Shown: positions 34,602 to 46,800, counted from the first letter of the stretch. The stretch: DNA of 64,000 nucleotides from Cryptomeria japonica (GCF_030272615.1 NC_081408.1:198176841-198240840); one strand, 5' to 3'. Translations and numbers: made by a program. The notes: generated from the sequence alone by a model not told the origin.

Positions 34602-37600
34602 ATGTCCACCAATGCTAGGGCCAAGGCAAAAGAGCTAGTACCCAAGAACCCTCGTCTAAAAATTGGAGATGGCCTTTATGATAAGGGTAATTGGTTGAGG
34701 GACCCTAAAATAGGATTGTCAGGCTTAGGACTATTCAAAATTGGTTTTGGGCAGAGGAATTCCCCAGCTCCTTTGAATTGAATATGGGAACAAGATGTAG
34801 GAAAGCTTGTGGTTCCAGGTTTTTTTATGGATGTAGATTTGTTAGCCCTGATTGCACAAAATTATGACCCTGTGGCAAGATGCATTAGGAACATAAAGGG
34901 TTCAGTCTTGATTGAGATAAATAAAGATGAATTCAGGAAAGTGTTTAAACTTAGTGAGTCCTCCAATTTCTTAGAGCCTATTGACTTTGAGTCACTAGCC
35001 CAGGTGTACAACGCTCAAAGAGATCATCTTAGAAGTGGCCCATTGAAAGAATTCTTTGTAAAGATAGGGGGGTTAACAGTTGTAGGCCCCAGCACAATGG
35101 AACCATTCTCTCTCAACTTATTTACGCTGAGAGCTAAGGGTATGTATTGGATGTTATGATAGATCCTTGGAGAGGATGCTGAAATGAATATGCCAACCCA
35201 TTATATGTTAATGATTGCACAAATTTTAAACCCCTCCTTAGCAATAACATTTGATTATGCCTCATACCTTGCTGATGCAATTCATAAAGGGCTAGTGGGA
35301 ATCAATAATGGTAAGGTGGATAGGCCATTTGGATGGTATTCCATGTTAATGCACATGTTCTTGTTCAAAAGTGTTGATTACTTTGAAAAGGAAATGGACC
35401 TGATTAACATAAACGATAAAGAGGAGATGCCAGTACAATTGTGGAGTACTACTCTAACTTGGGATAGCGAGGATGCAAGTTATCTAAAATTTGATAGATG
35501 CTTTGCATCTAAAATTAGGATTCTTCTATGCGGAGAAAACCCTAGAATTCCTAAGGCTCTTTTGGAGTTTCTCAGACCAAGGGAGTTTGCAGAGGATATC
35601 AAGATTATTCACAATTGGGGAGACATATATTTGTACCCTATGTCTACTATTTTTAGAGTGTTTGGGTTTAGAGGCACCCCCTATTTACTACCCTATCAGG
35701 TCCCACTAAAGAGGGATTACAGAAGTCCTGAGATAGATTGGAGGAGTGCAGAAGGATGAGCTAACTAATAGGGGTAAAGGGACTATTTTCTCAACTACTA
35801 CCATGGCTCACCATTTTGTGATCACTAAGGGTGGATGGAAATTGTTTGAAGACTTCTTATAGCCATATAGGTTGTCTACTGCAGTGTCAAGATGTACAGA
35901 TCCTGAGGATTTTTTCACTGGCATGTTCAGAAAAAGAGCAGTGTGCAGAGGTAGGCCACATCAATTTCAGTTCCCAGAAGATTTGATTAGAAATGGGTTC
36001 AGCCTAGATGAGCAGGAATTGAGGAAGGATAAATGGGTTGCATATAAGAAAGCCCTTGATTTTATACATCAATTTGACACTAGCTATGATCCTCTCTCTA
36101 GCTTCAACCCATTTGAGGAGAAAATAAAGTTCCTGATTCTTTATTTTGAAGACCTCATGCAGACTTTAAAAGAAAAGAGGGAGGCCATAATGCAAAATGA
36201 TCCTGATAAGGCTAAGATGGTATTGGCTAAGCCTGCCTTTGCTAGAGATATCCCACCTGGTGACTATGTAATGCACAAAAGGTCGAAGTACATTGTGATG
36301 ATGCCAGTGATAGGTGAGCCTTCCACCTCAAAAGGGAAGAGGAAAATTGAAGATGTCATTGACAGTTAGGATTCCCCTAAGAGGCAAAAAGTGGGAAAAG
36401 AAATTGAAATTAATGAGCCTCAATATTCTCCATCTTAGTCTCCTATCCACATTGGAGATGAACAAATTGTGGCTGAGCAATTATTGCAGCTAGGGAGTCT
36501 TGGTGAGATTCCCTATACCTACAAGGAGACCCAAGAGGGGATGCCTGAAGAGCCACCTACTACTGAAAATGGACTTGACTGATGGTGAGTTAAAGGGCCA
36601 TGAAATGGACCTTACTATTAAGCAACCTAGTGAATAATTCCTAGCTGATAAGAATTTTGTCACATCAGAAGCTTTTATATAGTTTGTATGGAAGCAAAAC
36701 ATGGAGCAATTCAAGGTCAGATGGGAATAGAGGAAAAGTAAATAGCCTCTCAAAAATACAACTCAGGTAGAAGAAGAAATAAAGCAAGAAATGATGGAAG
36801 AATTCAAATCAATCACCCCTGAAAAGGGAAGAGAGATGGTAACAAAGGCTGGTGTGTTGATTCTCCCTGAATGGGATGTAGCTGATGCCTTAGTGCTTGA
36901 TGCAGTGAGAAAAGAAACAAAGCATATGGAAGGAGTGACATTTAGCAAGGATAATGTTTCTCTTATCATGTGGTCCCTAAAAAGAGATGAAAATAGAAAG
37001 AAAAGGGATACCTCAGGGTCAAGCTACCTTGGAGGCATGATTGTTAAAAGAGTCCAAGACACAAGGGTAGTGGAAGATGCTAGCATAGTACTAGAGACAT
37101 CAAAGTTTAATATGGCAGTAGCAGAGAGAGAGGCTCAAGAAAAGGTTAATCTCCAATTGAAATTGGAGACTGTTTTAAAAGATTATAATGATGCTAAAGA
37201 AGGAATAGCCCACAGAGACAACATAATTGCTAGACTCCAGAGTCAATTGGCAGGTCAACATCATTCAGGTGAGTCTTCTGCACTCATGATAGCCTCCTCT
37301 CCAGCAAAGCCTCCTCCTAGTAGTCCCATCATTTAATACCCTCATTCTCCTATGCCTTCCAGTTCCCAACTACCTGAAGATGTCCAACATGAGTTGGAAA
37401 AGTTGAAACAAGCTCGGACCTTGTATGCAAACAAATATGAGGAGAAGGTGAAAGCCACCATTTTGAAGTTTGTTGACTCAATCAAAACCTCCAATGTATA
37501 CACAAATATGAAGAGGATTGTTGAGATTTTGATCAAATTCAAAGAAGAAGTCACTTTGGAACCAATCTTGAATAAGTGGGCACCTAGAGGTAAGGAGTTA

Positions 37601-38034
37601 GAGCTCATGTGTTCCTCCCATGCAAATGTAGAAGAGAATGACAATCTTAGGTCCACATGTGAGTTTATAAAAGAGATGAATATTCTTTCAGTGGAAGGAA
37701 CAGGTATAAAAAAAAAATCCCAACTCTATAGAAAAAAATATTCAGATAATAAAATTGAAATATTTCCAGGAGGTTTCATTGGCCCTGTTCAGCTAAAAGA
37801 AGAGAAGATTTGGTTAAAGGAGGTGGACCACAATTTATCCCTAAGGATCAATCAGATTATTAGTACTGATGACACATCCTTATTTGTCCAAACAATTGAG
37901 GAAATTGAAAAGGTGAAATCTCATTATGGTTTCATAGAAATAGAGATTGGGAATGTACAAGTCACTTGGAAGCGGCTAGAAGATATGAAACAGAAGGTTG
38001 CTAGTTTTACTTGGCCTAGTGATGATGTGTTTTA
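34602..38034 (+). pseudogene. E8 long ORF, function unknown
   Basis: ATG at 34602 (MSTNARAKAKELVPKNPRL) opens about 1,140 codons in three frame segments, with shifts near 35760-35870 and 36580-36790. Stops are mostly TAG. An N-terminal globular part contains GSVLIEINKDEFRKVFKL (near 34900) and FDYASYLADAIHKGL with FGWYSMLMHMFLFK (near 35240-35370). These resemble in spacing and character the WLD..EAVKAVTGLP and DLC..FKFGxLLVxL blocks of ORF2 in E1, E6 and E7. Lys-rich linkers and a coiled coil (about 37090-37250) follow, then a helical C-terminus. It may belong to the broad 'putative plant transposon protein' group, but I see no catalytic motif. Confidence 0.55.
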
Positions 38035-39058
38035 GGAGTGGAAAGATAAGTATATGGGACAAAAAGAAGATGCTCGAGAGCAGATAGAAGAGGGTGCAAC
38101 GGAACAATAAGTAGAAGAAGTCGTAGATGCTGAAAAGGACCTATAACCACTTCTTGGAAAAGGTTGTTGTTTGTAACAAACTTTCTTTCGAAACATCCGA
38201 AGCTTGTATGCATCCATGATGTTATAGACGGATACTAGGACCTTCTAAAAGAGGATCGCAAGAAATTGTAAGAAAACTTTGTAGAAATATATCTTGTATT
38301 TTCTATTCTTATGGAGAATACTCTGAGTTTTGTAATATTTTCTCAAAATTAACATGAATATACAGACTATTAACTTTCAAAACTAAATTTTGTGTTGTCT
38401 TCTGGTCTACTTGCAAATATTTACTATTTTCAATTATGAGTAATCTAGGGTTATTCATTTGAGGATTGGATTGTAAGGTAGTCTTAATAGAAGCATTTCT
38501 TATCTTTTCCCTCCAGGAGGGAAATTAAATATGCATGAAGCATTTCTATCAGTGAATTCCTTGTGAGAGATTTTGAATTTGATGAATGCAGTCTAGTTTC
38601 ATAAAGATAGACTCTTATTTATGTCAGGCATATGTGGGGTTTTATAGAAGCCGAGGTGATGGGATGTGTGGAGATATTTGATTGTGGGAGTATTGTTTAA
38701 ACTTTAGATGACTTTGCGGCCTAGATAAGGCACTGGTATCAATTGTGGTTATCTTTTACATATCTTGTAGGTCAATATTGAACATGATTATAAGCTTTCT
38801 TTCTTTTTTCAGTAAGTTTTTGAGGTGATAGGATTCATTGGTTTTCGGACTGGTTTACTGTGGATCTGTCTTTTAAAAGTGTGAAGTCAATTCACATGAG
38901 GTATACCCACCTGAACTTTGGATAAGTTCAAAGTGTAGAAGGTTGTAAAACCTTGTCATATGTTGCTCTAAAGTTTCCTTCTCTTGGATCTCTCTTTCTG
39001 CAGACTGATTTTATCATTTTATTGTAAGGGTTTTAAGGGGAATCATATTTTGAGAACA
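38035..39058 (+). other. E8 3' tail
   Basis: This is AT-rich, non-coding sequence after the ORF, resembling an ordinary plant 3' UTR. A pyrimidine-AG stretch (TTCTTTTTTCAG near 38800) looks like a splice acceptor, but no flanking exon is evident. No match to the start of E8 was found, so I do not call an LTR. Confidence 0.45.
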
Positions 39059-39063
39059 GGCAC

Positions 39064-39700
39064 CTCATCAAGCAAGCAACTTTAATATTATGGATCAGCT
39101 AGAGAAGACTCCCGCTCAAATATCACTCTTTGAGTTCACCAACTCATAGAGAAATTCTAGACAAAGCATTACAAGATTCAATAATATCCAAAGACATGGA
39201 TGCAAGTGTATTACAAGAAAAAGACATCATCTAGATAGGATCAGGCACAATGGTCCTTTACATCTAGAAGCTTATGTTTATAAGAAAAGAATAAGAAGAG
39301 TGCTCATAGATGGAGGGTTAGGATTGAATATCTGTACCCTTAAGTTGATCAATTAATTAAGTTATTCCCAATTTCACATAAACTTAACCAAGAAAATCAA
39401 CATCAAGGCCTATGATGATTAGGAATGTCCTTCCAAAGGATTGGTCACATTACCAACACAAATTGGACCAGTTACTACATACATAAAATTTCAAATGTTG
39501 GAAAAAGAATTGGGGTACAACATGCTATTAGGATGCCCATGGATATATGACATGTAGGGAGTGCCTTCTATGTTTCATCAATGGAGTAGAAATAAATATG
39601 CATGGAGATCCTTACCCCTTTCAACACTGCAATACTTTAAGAGCAAGCACATACAATCAAGTTCCAATTAATCAAGTAGTGCCACTTATTACACAAATAG
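39064..39700 (+). pseudogene. pol: E9 protease region
   Basis: The frame joins on from gag. TPAQISLFEF (near 39110) is the typical Tat linker. The aspartic protease motif reads VLIDGGLGLNICTLKLI near 39305, where LIDGG stands for the D-S/T-G active site. Further blocks are INIKAYDD (near 39398), SKGLVTLPTQIGPVTT and LLGCPWIYDM (near 39527). Stops and shifts interrupt it. In a live element the enzyme would process Gag-Pol. Confidence 0.75.
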
Positions 39701-41190
39701 ACTCATTGGAAATCATAGAAGCATAGAAAGATACACCTACCACATCTTCTTTGGGGGGAATATTCTATCTCTAGTACATCCAAAATCAGGCAATTATCTC
39801 TTTCTCCCAGATCTTTTGTAAAACCTTGTAATACTGTGATGAAACAAGATAAATGAAAGGAGATAGTCAGATACTTAGATTCGTGCTCATTCATCAGATA
39901 GGGAGAGTTACAGGAAGAATCCCTAGAAGAAGATGTCAAACACTGGTTATATAGTGAAGAAGATGTCACGACAATATCCCACTTACCCTTAGATCATTAT
40001 GGCAATAGTTTTAAAATGCTATAGAAACATGGGTATGATGGTACCACTGGCTCGGGACTACAACAACATGGAAGATTAGAACCTATTTTACCTCAGGAGA
40101 ACCCAAAGAATCAAGGGTTATGGTATAAATATGTTACAAAGATGACAGAGGCAAGACAATGAACATTGGACATATTGAATAAACCAAGACTAGCATCAAA
40201 GTATATACCCCAAAATCAGTTATCAACATAGGTACTTCCTCCTTCCTCCCATAGAAGAGAAAAAGAAGCAATATACCCTAGTACAGAGTCAGATGGTGAA
40301 GACTTAGATGTCTTCTATAAGAAACTAATGTGACATCACCTAACAGAATGGCATCTAAAATAGTTTCACAAGCAAATGTGGTAACAAAAACTGGATCACC
40401 ACCTGCAAATATGTCTAATCCTTGGATTTTGTAAATACTTTTACCAAGGGAAACAAATTTAGCTCTACCTAATGAGTCAAATGAAGAAAGATTGCAATAT
40501 CTAATACCAGGTTTGAGAAGGGTCTCCACCACACAAAGGATATCCTGAAGTCATGAACAAATTCAATTACAAGAATGAGATGAGATAGGTGACACAGCCT
40601 CAGACAATGGAATATATATAGAAAGTGTGATAGATTCTCATGACTATGAGTTTCTATCAATTCAAGACAGTAGCCCACAAATGACAAAAATGACATATGA
40701 CAATCAACCACTCATTGATGATAACACTATCTATGAAGATGTTTAGAACATCCAAATTTGCATGGTGTCGGACACTTCTCTAATAGACAAAACCAAATAT
40801 TTACCCCTTGTACATTCACATCTAATTCACTGGGAGAAAGAATACTCACCAAATCTAGGGTGGTTCGAGAATGATGAAGCTATTGCAGAATTCCTTGGTG
40901 TTGGAGAAGGTTTTCCCTATGGGGATCATAAGGTAAGATTTTCAATAGACTTATATAGAGCAACATACTTTGGCGAGGCTAGCTCATCCTCGAATCTAGA
41001 TAAATCAAAGGAGACAGAAACAATGACTATTGGATTATCTTCCCATTGATAGAGAACAATCAAAACTTCTTATGGAGGAAATGGAAGAAGTTAGCATTGG
41101 AGATTCATAAAATATAATAAAGATTCATCTAGAAAAATCTCTAAATCTTATGGAGAAATAGAACTTCATTCGCTTCTTCAAGCAAAGACC
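39701..41190 (+). pseudogene. E9 protease-RT linker, decayed
   Basis: This is the long, weakly conserved segment between protease and RT seen in Tat elements. Readable pieces (40762-41049) are acidic and Ser-rich, with YFGEASSSSNLDKSKETE near 40968. Stops are frequent in all frames. No separate gene is seen. Confidence 0.5.
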
Positions 41191-41472
41191 CATCAAATTT
41201 CATGGTCTTAAGTAGATATGCCAAGATTGGATCCTAAGTTGGATCCTGAGTTGGTATTACATCACTTACCTCTCTTACTAGGAGTAAAGCCATATAAGTA
41301 GAAGTTGAGAAAAATGCATCCTCATATAGCCTTACTAGTCAAGATCAAATTGCATAAACTATTAGATGTAGGTTTCATTAGACCCATCGATTATGCAGAA
41401 TGGATTTCCAATTTAGTCCCAGTGACTAAACATTTTGGGGGTATACAGATCTGTAGAGATTTAAGATGTCTT
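41191..41472 (+). pseudogene. pol: E9 reverse transcriptase, N-terminal piece
   Basis: The sequence includes LDPELVLHHLPLLLGVKPYK and, from 41305, MHPHIALLVKIKLHKLLDVG and FIRPIDYAEWISNLVPV, the start of the Ty3/Gypsy RT. The GGIQICRDLR block (usually GGIRVCTDFR) follows, and the frame is then interrupted by E6 at 41473. It continues at 48210. Confidence 0.83.
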
Positions 41473-42318
41473 TGTTGGCATATGCACACTCCAATGAGAC
41501 ATTGTAGGTGATTGAAGGTTTTGTCATTGATGGAAACCTTGCAATCCTATGGCTCCGGCAAGGCATTATACTGGCAAAGCATTACACCAAAAAATTATTG
41601 CACTGACATCAACAGATCACACTCTACACCGACACTCAAGACACCAACATCGACACAAAGAAAGGAAGTATACCGGCACAAAGGCCGACAGGATTTTGTT
41701 ATATTATATTTTGTTTATTATTGAAAAACTTTGTAAGCCGACTTGACATGTTGTAAAATGACTATTATATATAAAAGAGATCATTGTAGACATTTAGTAA
41801 TTAAGTAAGGAAGGAAGTAAGTGAACAAAGTGATGTATGTGAAATATTAAGGTAGACCTATTGTGCAAAATATAGGTTGAAGGGTTTATGTAAGAAGCAG
41901 AGCAGCAACTGGTACTGAATCAGGCATTATAGATGCTATTCTAAACTAGTACAAGATATTGGATTTGTATAATCCACATTGTAAGTCAGTGAGACTTTCC
42001 ATTGAGCAGTGAGCTCTAGGTAGTTGGCCTTCCTGCATGTGCAAGCCCCTATTGTAAGTAATATTCTCTTATTGGCCAGTGAGTGAATATTGTGGGTCAC
42101 AAATCCCACCAAGGTTTTTCCCACACTAGGTTTCCTCATTAAATCCTTGTGTTATGGTGTGCTTTTCATGTGGATGTTCTTAATTCTGTTTATTACATTA
42201 TTTATTGCATACCGGTACACTGTTATAATATGTTCTGCATGTTTTAAGTTAAGAAATTCTAATTACCGGTTAGATACTGATTCACCCCCCCCTCTTAGTA
42301 TTTGTGGGATTCCTAACA
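41473..42318 (+). repeat. 5' LTR of E6
   Basis: It starts TGTTGGCATATGC and ends ATTCCTAACA. The TATATATAAAAG box is at 41766-41776 (changed to TATATGTAAAAG in the 3' LTR). The TTTTTCCCACACTAGGTTTCC block is near 42114 and CACCCCCCCCTCTTAGTAT near 42283. My hand count of the first ~230 bases finds about 25 differences from the 3' LTR, about four fifths of them transitions. Confidence 0.92.
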
Positions 42319-42320
42319 AT

Positions 42321-42332
42321 TGGTATCAGAGC
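42321..42332 (+). promoter_or_regulatory. Primer binding site of E6
   Basis: TGGTATCAGAGC, two bases after the LTR, is a perfect initiator tRNA-Met type site. Confidence 0.93.
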
Positions 42333-42389
42333 TTGGTCCTCTATTTCCAGAAGCCTAACAACTTGAGGAAGATCTTGACACCGGTAAAG

Positions 42390-43484
42390 ATGGAAAATCT
42401 GATGAAGCAACTTGAAGGAGCTCTTTCAGACTATGATGCAGAGAAATTGAAAAATATCAAACTAGAAGATGATTTAAGGACAGCTCAGGATATCATTCAG
42501 GCACTTCAAGAGAATCTTATTGTTGCAAGAAATAAGAGAAGAGAACTTTGTGAAAAGTTTCAAAATGAGAATGATGAAAAGGAATCACTTAATGATCAGA
42601 TAAGCAAGCTGAAACAAGAGAACATGACAACAAAGAATGAGATGCAGGATATGACTATGAGATTTTGTAATGAGATTGAGGATAGGAAGAAGAATGAAGA
42701 AGAATTGACTAGAAGACTAAGTGATGCAGCAAATGAAAACACAAGACTTAGCTATAAAAATGACATGTTGAAGACAGATTTGATGTACACTCAGAATGAC
42801 TCCAATGAATTGATGAGACAGAAAGAGGTATTAGAAAGAGAACTAGAAACTACAAATCAACATAAAGAAAAACTCAAGAAAAGCTCAAAGGAACTTGGCA
42901 CCTTGCTAAAGAATCAAAAAACTAAAGGTGACACTTCTGGAATTGGCTTTGAAGTTGGTGAAATCTCCGGTACTGCAAATACTCAAGATCACAGCAAACC
43001 GGTAAGACAACCTAATGCTTATAAATTCAATGGAAAATGCTTTAACTATAATAAGTATGGTCATAGAGAAAATGAATGTAGATCTAGAAATTATCAAAAT
43101 ATCAACACACCCACCGGTCATTGTTCAAAATGCAACAAAGTTGGTCACAACTCTAAAAATTGTAGAATGAATGTGAGATGTTATGTTTGTGGAAGATTTA
43201 GACATTTATCTAATCAATGCAGAACACAAACCGGCATAGGTTATGGGAAAGCTATTCAAAAGAATAATGTGACTTGTTATGCATGTAACAAGATTGGGAA
43301 TATTGCAAAATTTTGTAGAAGTAAAGGATCACCGGTAGACAACAAAAGTTCTAGCTTAAAGGGTAAAGAAAAAGTTGAAGAAGTTAAGCAAGAATTCTCA
43401 AAACAATGGATTAGAAAAGCTTATCTAAACATTGGGAATACTCCTCCATCGGTAGAACTAGTCAATGCTTCACTGACAGGATAG
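42390..43484 (+). CDS. gag: E6 gag: coiled-coil, four-knuckle protein (intact ORF)
   Basis: This is a 364-residue ORF, the only long gene here without a stop or shift. The open frame extends upstream into the LTR, but the first ATG after the primer site (42390, MENLMKQLEGALSDYD) is the sensible start. Residues about 10-180 form a charged coiled coil. SGIGFEVGE near residue 190 resembles the TGLGY linker of Sirevirus Gag. Four knuckles follow: CFNYNKYGHRENEC (second Cys is Tyr), CSKCNKVGHNSKNC, CYVCGRFRHLSNQC and CYACNKIGNIAKFC (His is Asn). No UBN2-type N-terminal domain is seen. The expected role is RNA binding and particle assembly. Confidence 0.82.
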   Translation: MENLMKQLEGALSDYDAEKLKNIKLEDDLRTAQDIIQALQENLIVARNKRRELCEKFQNENDEKESLNDQISKLKQENMTTKNEMQDMTMRFCNEIEDRKKNEEELTRRLSDAANENTRLSYKNDMLKTDLMYTQNDSNELMRQKEVLERELETTNQHKEKLKKSSKELGTLLKNQKTKGDTSGIGFEVGEISGTANTQDHSKPVRQPNAYKFNGKCFNYNKYGHRENECRSRNYQNINTPTGHCSKCNKVGHNSKNCRMNVRCYVCGRFRHLSNQCRTQTGIGYGKAIQKNNVTCYACNKIGNIAKFCRSKGSPVDNKSSSLKGKEKVEEVKQEFSKQWIRKAYLNIGNTPPSVELVNASLTG

Positions 43485-43851
43485 AGTGATGCTTCATCGG
43501 TAGGACAGAGCAGTGCTCCACTGGCAAGAAGTTCTTCATCAAATTGAAGAAAGTTTCCTTGAGGGTTTGGCAATCTAATGACATATGTGCTATTATTCCC
43601 TCGGTTAGAGATAAGAAGTTGGAAATTACTTATTATCGGCAAACAATGTTAAGTGAATACTTAACCGACATGCATTTAATGTGGTAGATGGTGAAAAGAC
43701 ACTATAAAATTGAGGTTTTGACTCCATTTCATTTCACCGAGATTTCAAACCTATGAAGAGCGTGAAGATTCTAAGCTAAGGTATTTCGAGCTAAGAGGCA
43801 AGAACACTCCAAGCAATCATCCATCCTAAAGGCAGTAAAATGTATTTTATC
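43485..43851 (+). promoter_or_regulatory. Gag-ORF2 spacer of E6 with TATA box
   Basis: No ORF is present. TATAAAATTGAGG at about 43703-43715 lies roughly 150 bp before the ORF2 start, followed by pyrimidine-rich CTCCATTTCATTTCACC, a plausible transcription start region. This could be a promoter for separate ORF2 expression. There are no pol remnants. Confidence 0.45.
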
Positions 43852-46800
43852 ATGGCATCCACCTCTGCAATTGAATATACAACAAACCCTACTATTGTCA
43901 AAGTTATAAAAAGACCTAGGCCTATATTTCAATTAGTTCCCAAAGTAGCAAAGAAAGATGATACCTTAGGTGCTTTTTCTCAAATTCCTAAGGCAGTTGT
44001 TTATGCTGAAGATCCCAGAATTTACATTCACTGTAACATTGAGGAACTAGAAGATGAAGAGCTTAAAACCATGTTTAAAACTATCAGATGTGATGAATCT
44101 GGCAATGTAAAAGATGAACATAAGATCATTGAAACCCTAGGATTTACAGAGATCCTTAGTATTCCTGAATTCCCCAAGGATGTGATTAGGATAGTCTTAA
44201 GTAGGGTACATGGTGAATTTTTCTGGCTAGATGCAATCCACAAAATCATTAAGGAAGCTGTGAAAGCTGTCACAGGGTTACCGACCACTGGTAAAAGACC
44301 AGACAAAACTAAGAAGGTATCCAATGACCTAGTTACTCAGTTAACTGGTGCAACATCCAATAAAAGGTCCTTAAGAGTAAATGATGTAATAGATATTAAT
44401 GTGAGATTTATCAGCATGATATTAGGGTATAAAGCTACTCATGCAAATAGACTTATTTCAGTTTCAATTTTATACATTATGAGTGCATATGATATGGTCA
44501 TAGAAAATGCAAAGATTGATGTATGTGAGTGGTTGAAGGACGAATTAATTGACAACTTAGGCAAGATTAAGAAAGACAAGAAAGGAACTTTCAAGTTTGG
44601 AAATCTACTAGTATGTCTGATGCTACATATAACCAAACAGGTTCCTGATATAGGCTACAAAGAACTTGGATATGATATACCAATAGGCAAACAGTTAACA
44701 GAACTATTCAATAATATGGGAGAAGACAAGGAAAACAATATCCATGATTTCTTTCAAGCACTAAAGGTCAAAATGAAGAAACGATTCTGACTATCACGAA
44801 AGATTGTTGACAAATATAAGGATGAAATATGCTTTGTAATCAAGAAGGACGAGATCTGGATGGAAGCAGTCATCCCTAGGACAGTTTGGGTAATAGAAAT
44901 GGGTTATGAAACAGATGATCATATAATTGAAACATATGCTAAAGCACTTCTGGAAGCCCCTAAAGAACCTAAGGAAGAAGTATTTGGTAGTGCAGAAACT
45001 ATTGAAAGCCAAATACAATCTAAGAAAAGAGTGAAAAAGGTTGAGGCAGTTGTAAGAAAAGGTTCCAGATAGGCAAAGGCCATTAAAGAAGATGTGTTAA
45101 AACAAACCGGTATAACAGGGATGAGTTAGCAGCTCCACAACCTGAAACTCACCTATCACCGGTAGGTACTTCTTCGGAGAGTGACATGCTAGAAACTTTC
45201 AAAAGAGTTGTAAGGAAAAGAGATCCCTTACCAGCAACCACACCCTCACCTAGGAGGACAAGACAAAAACAACAAGCAGTGAGATCTCCGGTAAGAAAGG
45301 CTACACCAAAGAAGAAGAAACTGACACCCAAGAAGAAGAAGAGGACAAACAAGGACTTGGCCCCTCTTGATATACTATTGAATGAAATTACAAAGGAAGG
45401 CAAATTGAAGAATATAGAGAAAATATATGACACTCTGACAACTGATGAAAAAGAACAAGTAGAAAATAGTGTTATATTGCATATGGATATGTATAAGAAA
45501 TTTTTGATGGAAGTAGTAAATGAAATTCCAGATGAACTATTTAAGAGATTGGAAGCAACAAGACAAGCAGTAATAGAACTAGACAAGAAAATAAAGATAG
45601 AGAAGCTACTTGTTGTATATCCGGTGAATTCACCCAAAGAAATTGATGACTTAATTGCTCAAGCCAACCGGTCAGTATTTTCTATTGCACATCGGCACAT
45701 TGCTTTAATGGTTGGAAGAGTTAATGAGGTGACTGAGGAGACTGAAAATGGATGGGATATATTCCTAGTTGAAAAAGAAAAATAAGAAGATTACAAGAAC
45801 CCCAAACCTATAAAGGTATATCAGAAAGAAAGAGACAAGGGTAAAGGTAAAGTTGGTGGACCACCTAGTATCAAGGTTAAAGACAATTTACCCCCACTGC
45901 CTTTAATTACTCCACCGGTAAAAACAACAGCTACAGAAGATCAATCGGCAACCAAGAGTATGGATGTAGAAGACGGTAATCCTAATCCTGAAGTCTTATA
46001 TACTGTGGATGTTGATACTCAAAAGATCAACATTGTGGTAGACAAAGATACACTTGGTAAGACTGACATGGCTAGTGAGCCTCTGGTAGCTAAGCAAACT
46101 GATAACACATAGGAGAAACTGGAAAATGACAAAGAGAAAAAGGTAGAAACTCAGACTCAGACTGAAACAATGCAACAAATAGAGAAACAAACAGAGCAAA
46201 AGGCTCCTGAACAGGAACAGCAACAGGAATAGGAACATAAGGAAATAGTGCCACCGGCAACTGGAGAAGTAGAAAAACCATTGCTTAAGGAAATGCAGAC
46301 ACAAACAGACCTACCAGAGGTCAATACAAGCTTGGTTACTTCCACTGACGATACTTAGAATCTAAGTTCATCATCAAGCTACAAATCAACTAATGTGACT
46401 GAGGTACTATTAGATTCAATTAAAAAGATAACAGACTGCAACTCACAAGCTTATAAGGCAATAGATGATACCATACCAATTTTGAAGGTAATTGCTCCTA
46501 ACTGTAATATAGACAATAAAGATTCTTTAGGACAACTTGATACCTTGTGTAAATATATCACAGAAAACATTGAGAAAATAAAGGAAAAGACATTGAAGGA
46601 TAAAGTAGAAATTGAAAGTAGAAATTGTTTGATGACCAAATAAAGAAGTGTAACAGAGATTTTGACACACTTCTACCGGAATTGTGTAATTTATTGAAAG
46701 AGTACAAGACTCTATAAAAAGGCACCTGTAAGACAAACTTTTTGACTATAGATATAGATAAAAAGATGAGCAAGGTACATGATGAAATCAATAAACTTGC

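Larger units (their letters stand above)
32498..39058 (+). mobile_element. E8: unclassified TG..CA-bounded element with a long ORF
   Basis: The insertion splits E9 between gag and protease. It starts TGTTATCACTG and ends TTGAGAACA, flanked by GGCAT (32493-32497) and GGCAC (39059-39063), a likely 5-bp duplication with one change. Removing it rejoins the E9 frame. TG..CA ends and 5-bp duplications suggest an LTR-type integrase, but I cannot see matching LTRs at the two ends, a primer site or a polypurine tract. It has a 2.1-kb leader with degenerate repeats, one long broken ORF and a 1-kb tail. No pol is present. Confidence 0.6.

Noticed and set aside
34602-38034. E8 ORF as an ordinary host gene
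   Set aside because: It is inside an element with TG..CA ends and a probable target duplication, is broken by many stops and has no exon structure I can follow.
32498-39058. Mutator-like element with 9-bp duplication
   Set aside because: GTACCTCCT/GCACCTCAT match at only 7 of 9 and no terminal inverted repeat of useful length is seen; the TG..CA, 5-bp reading also restores the E9 frame.
42090-42389. Upstream extension of the E6 gag ORF
   Set aside because: It lies in the 5' LTR and primer site; the retrotransposon start codon comes after the primer site.
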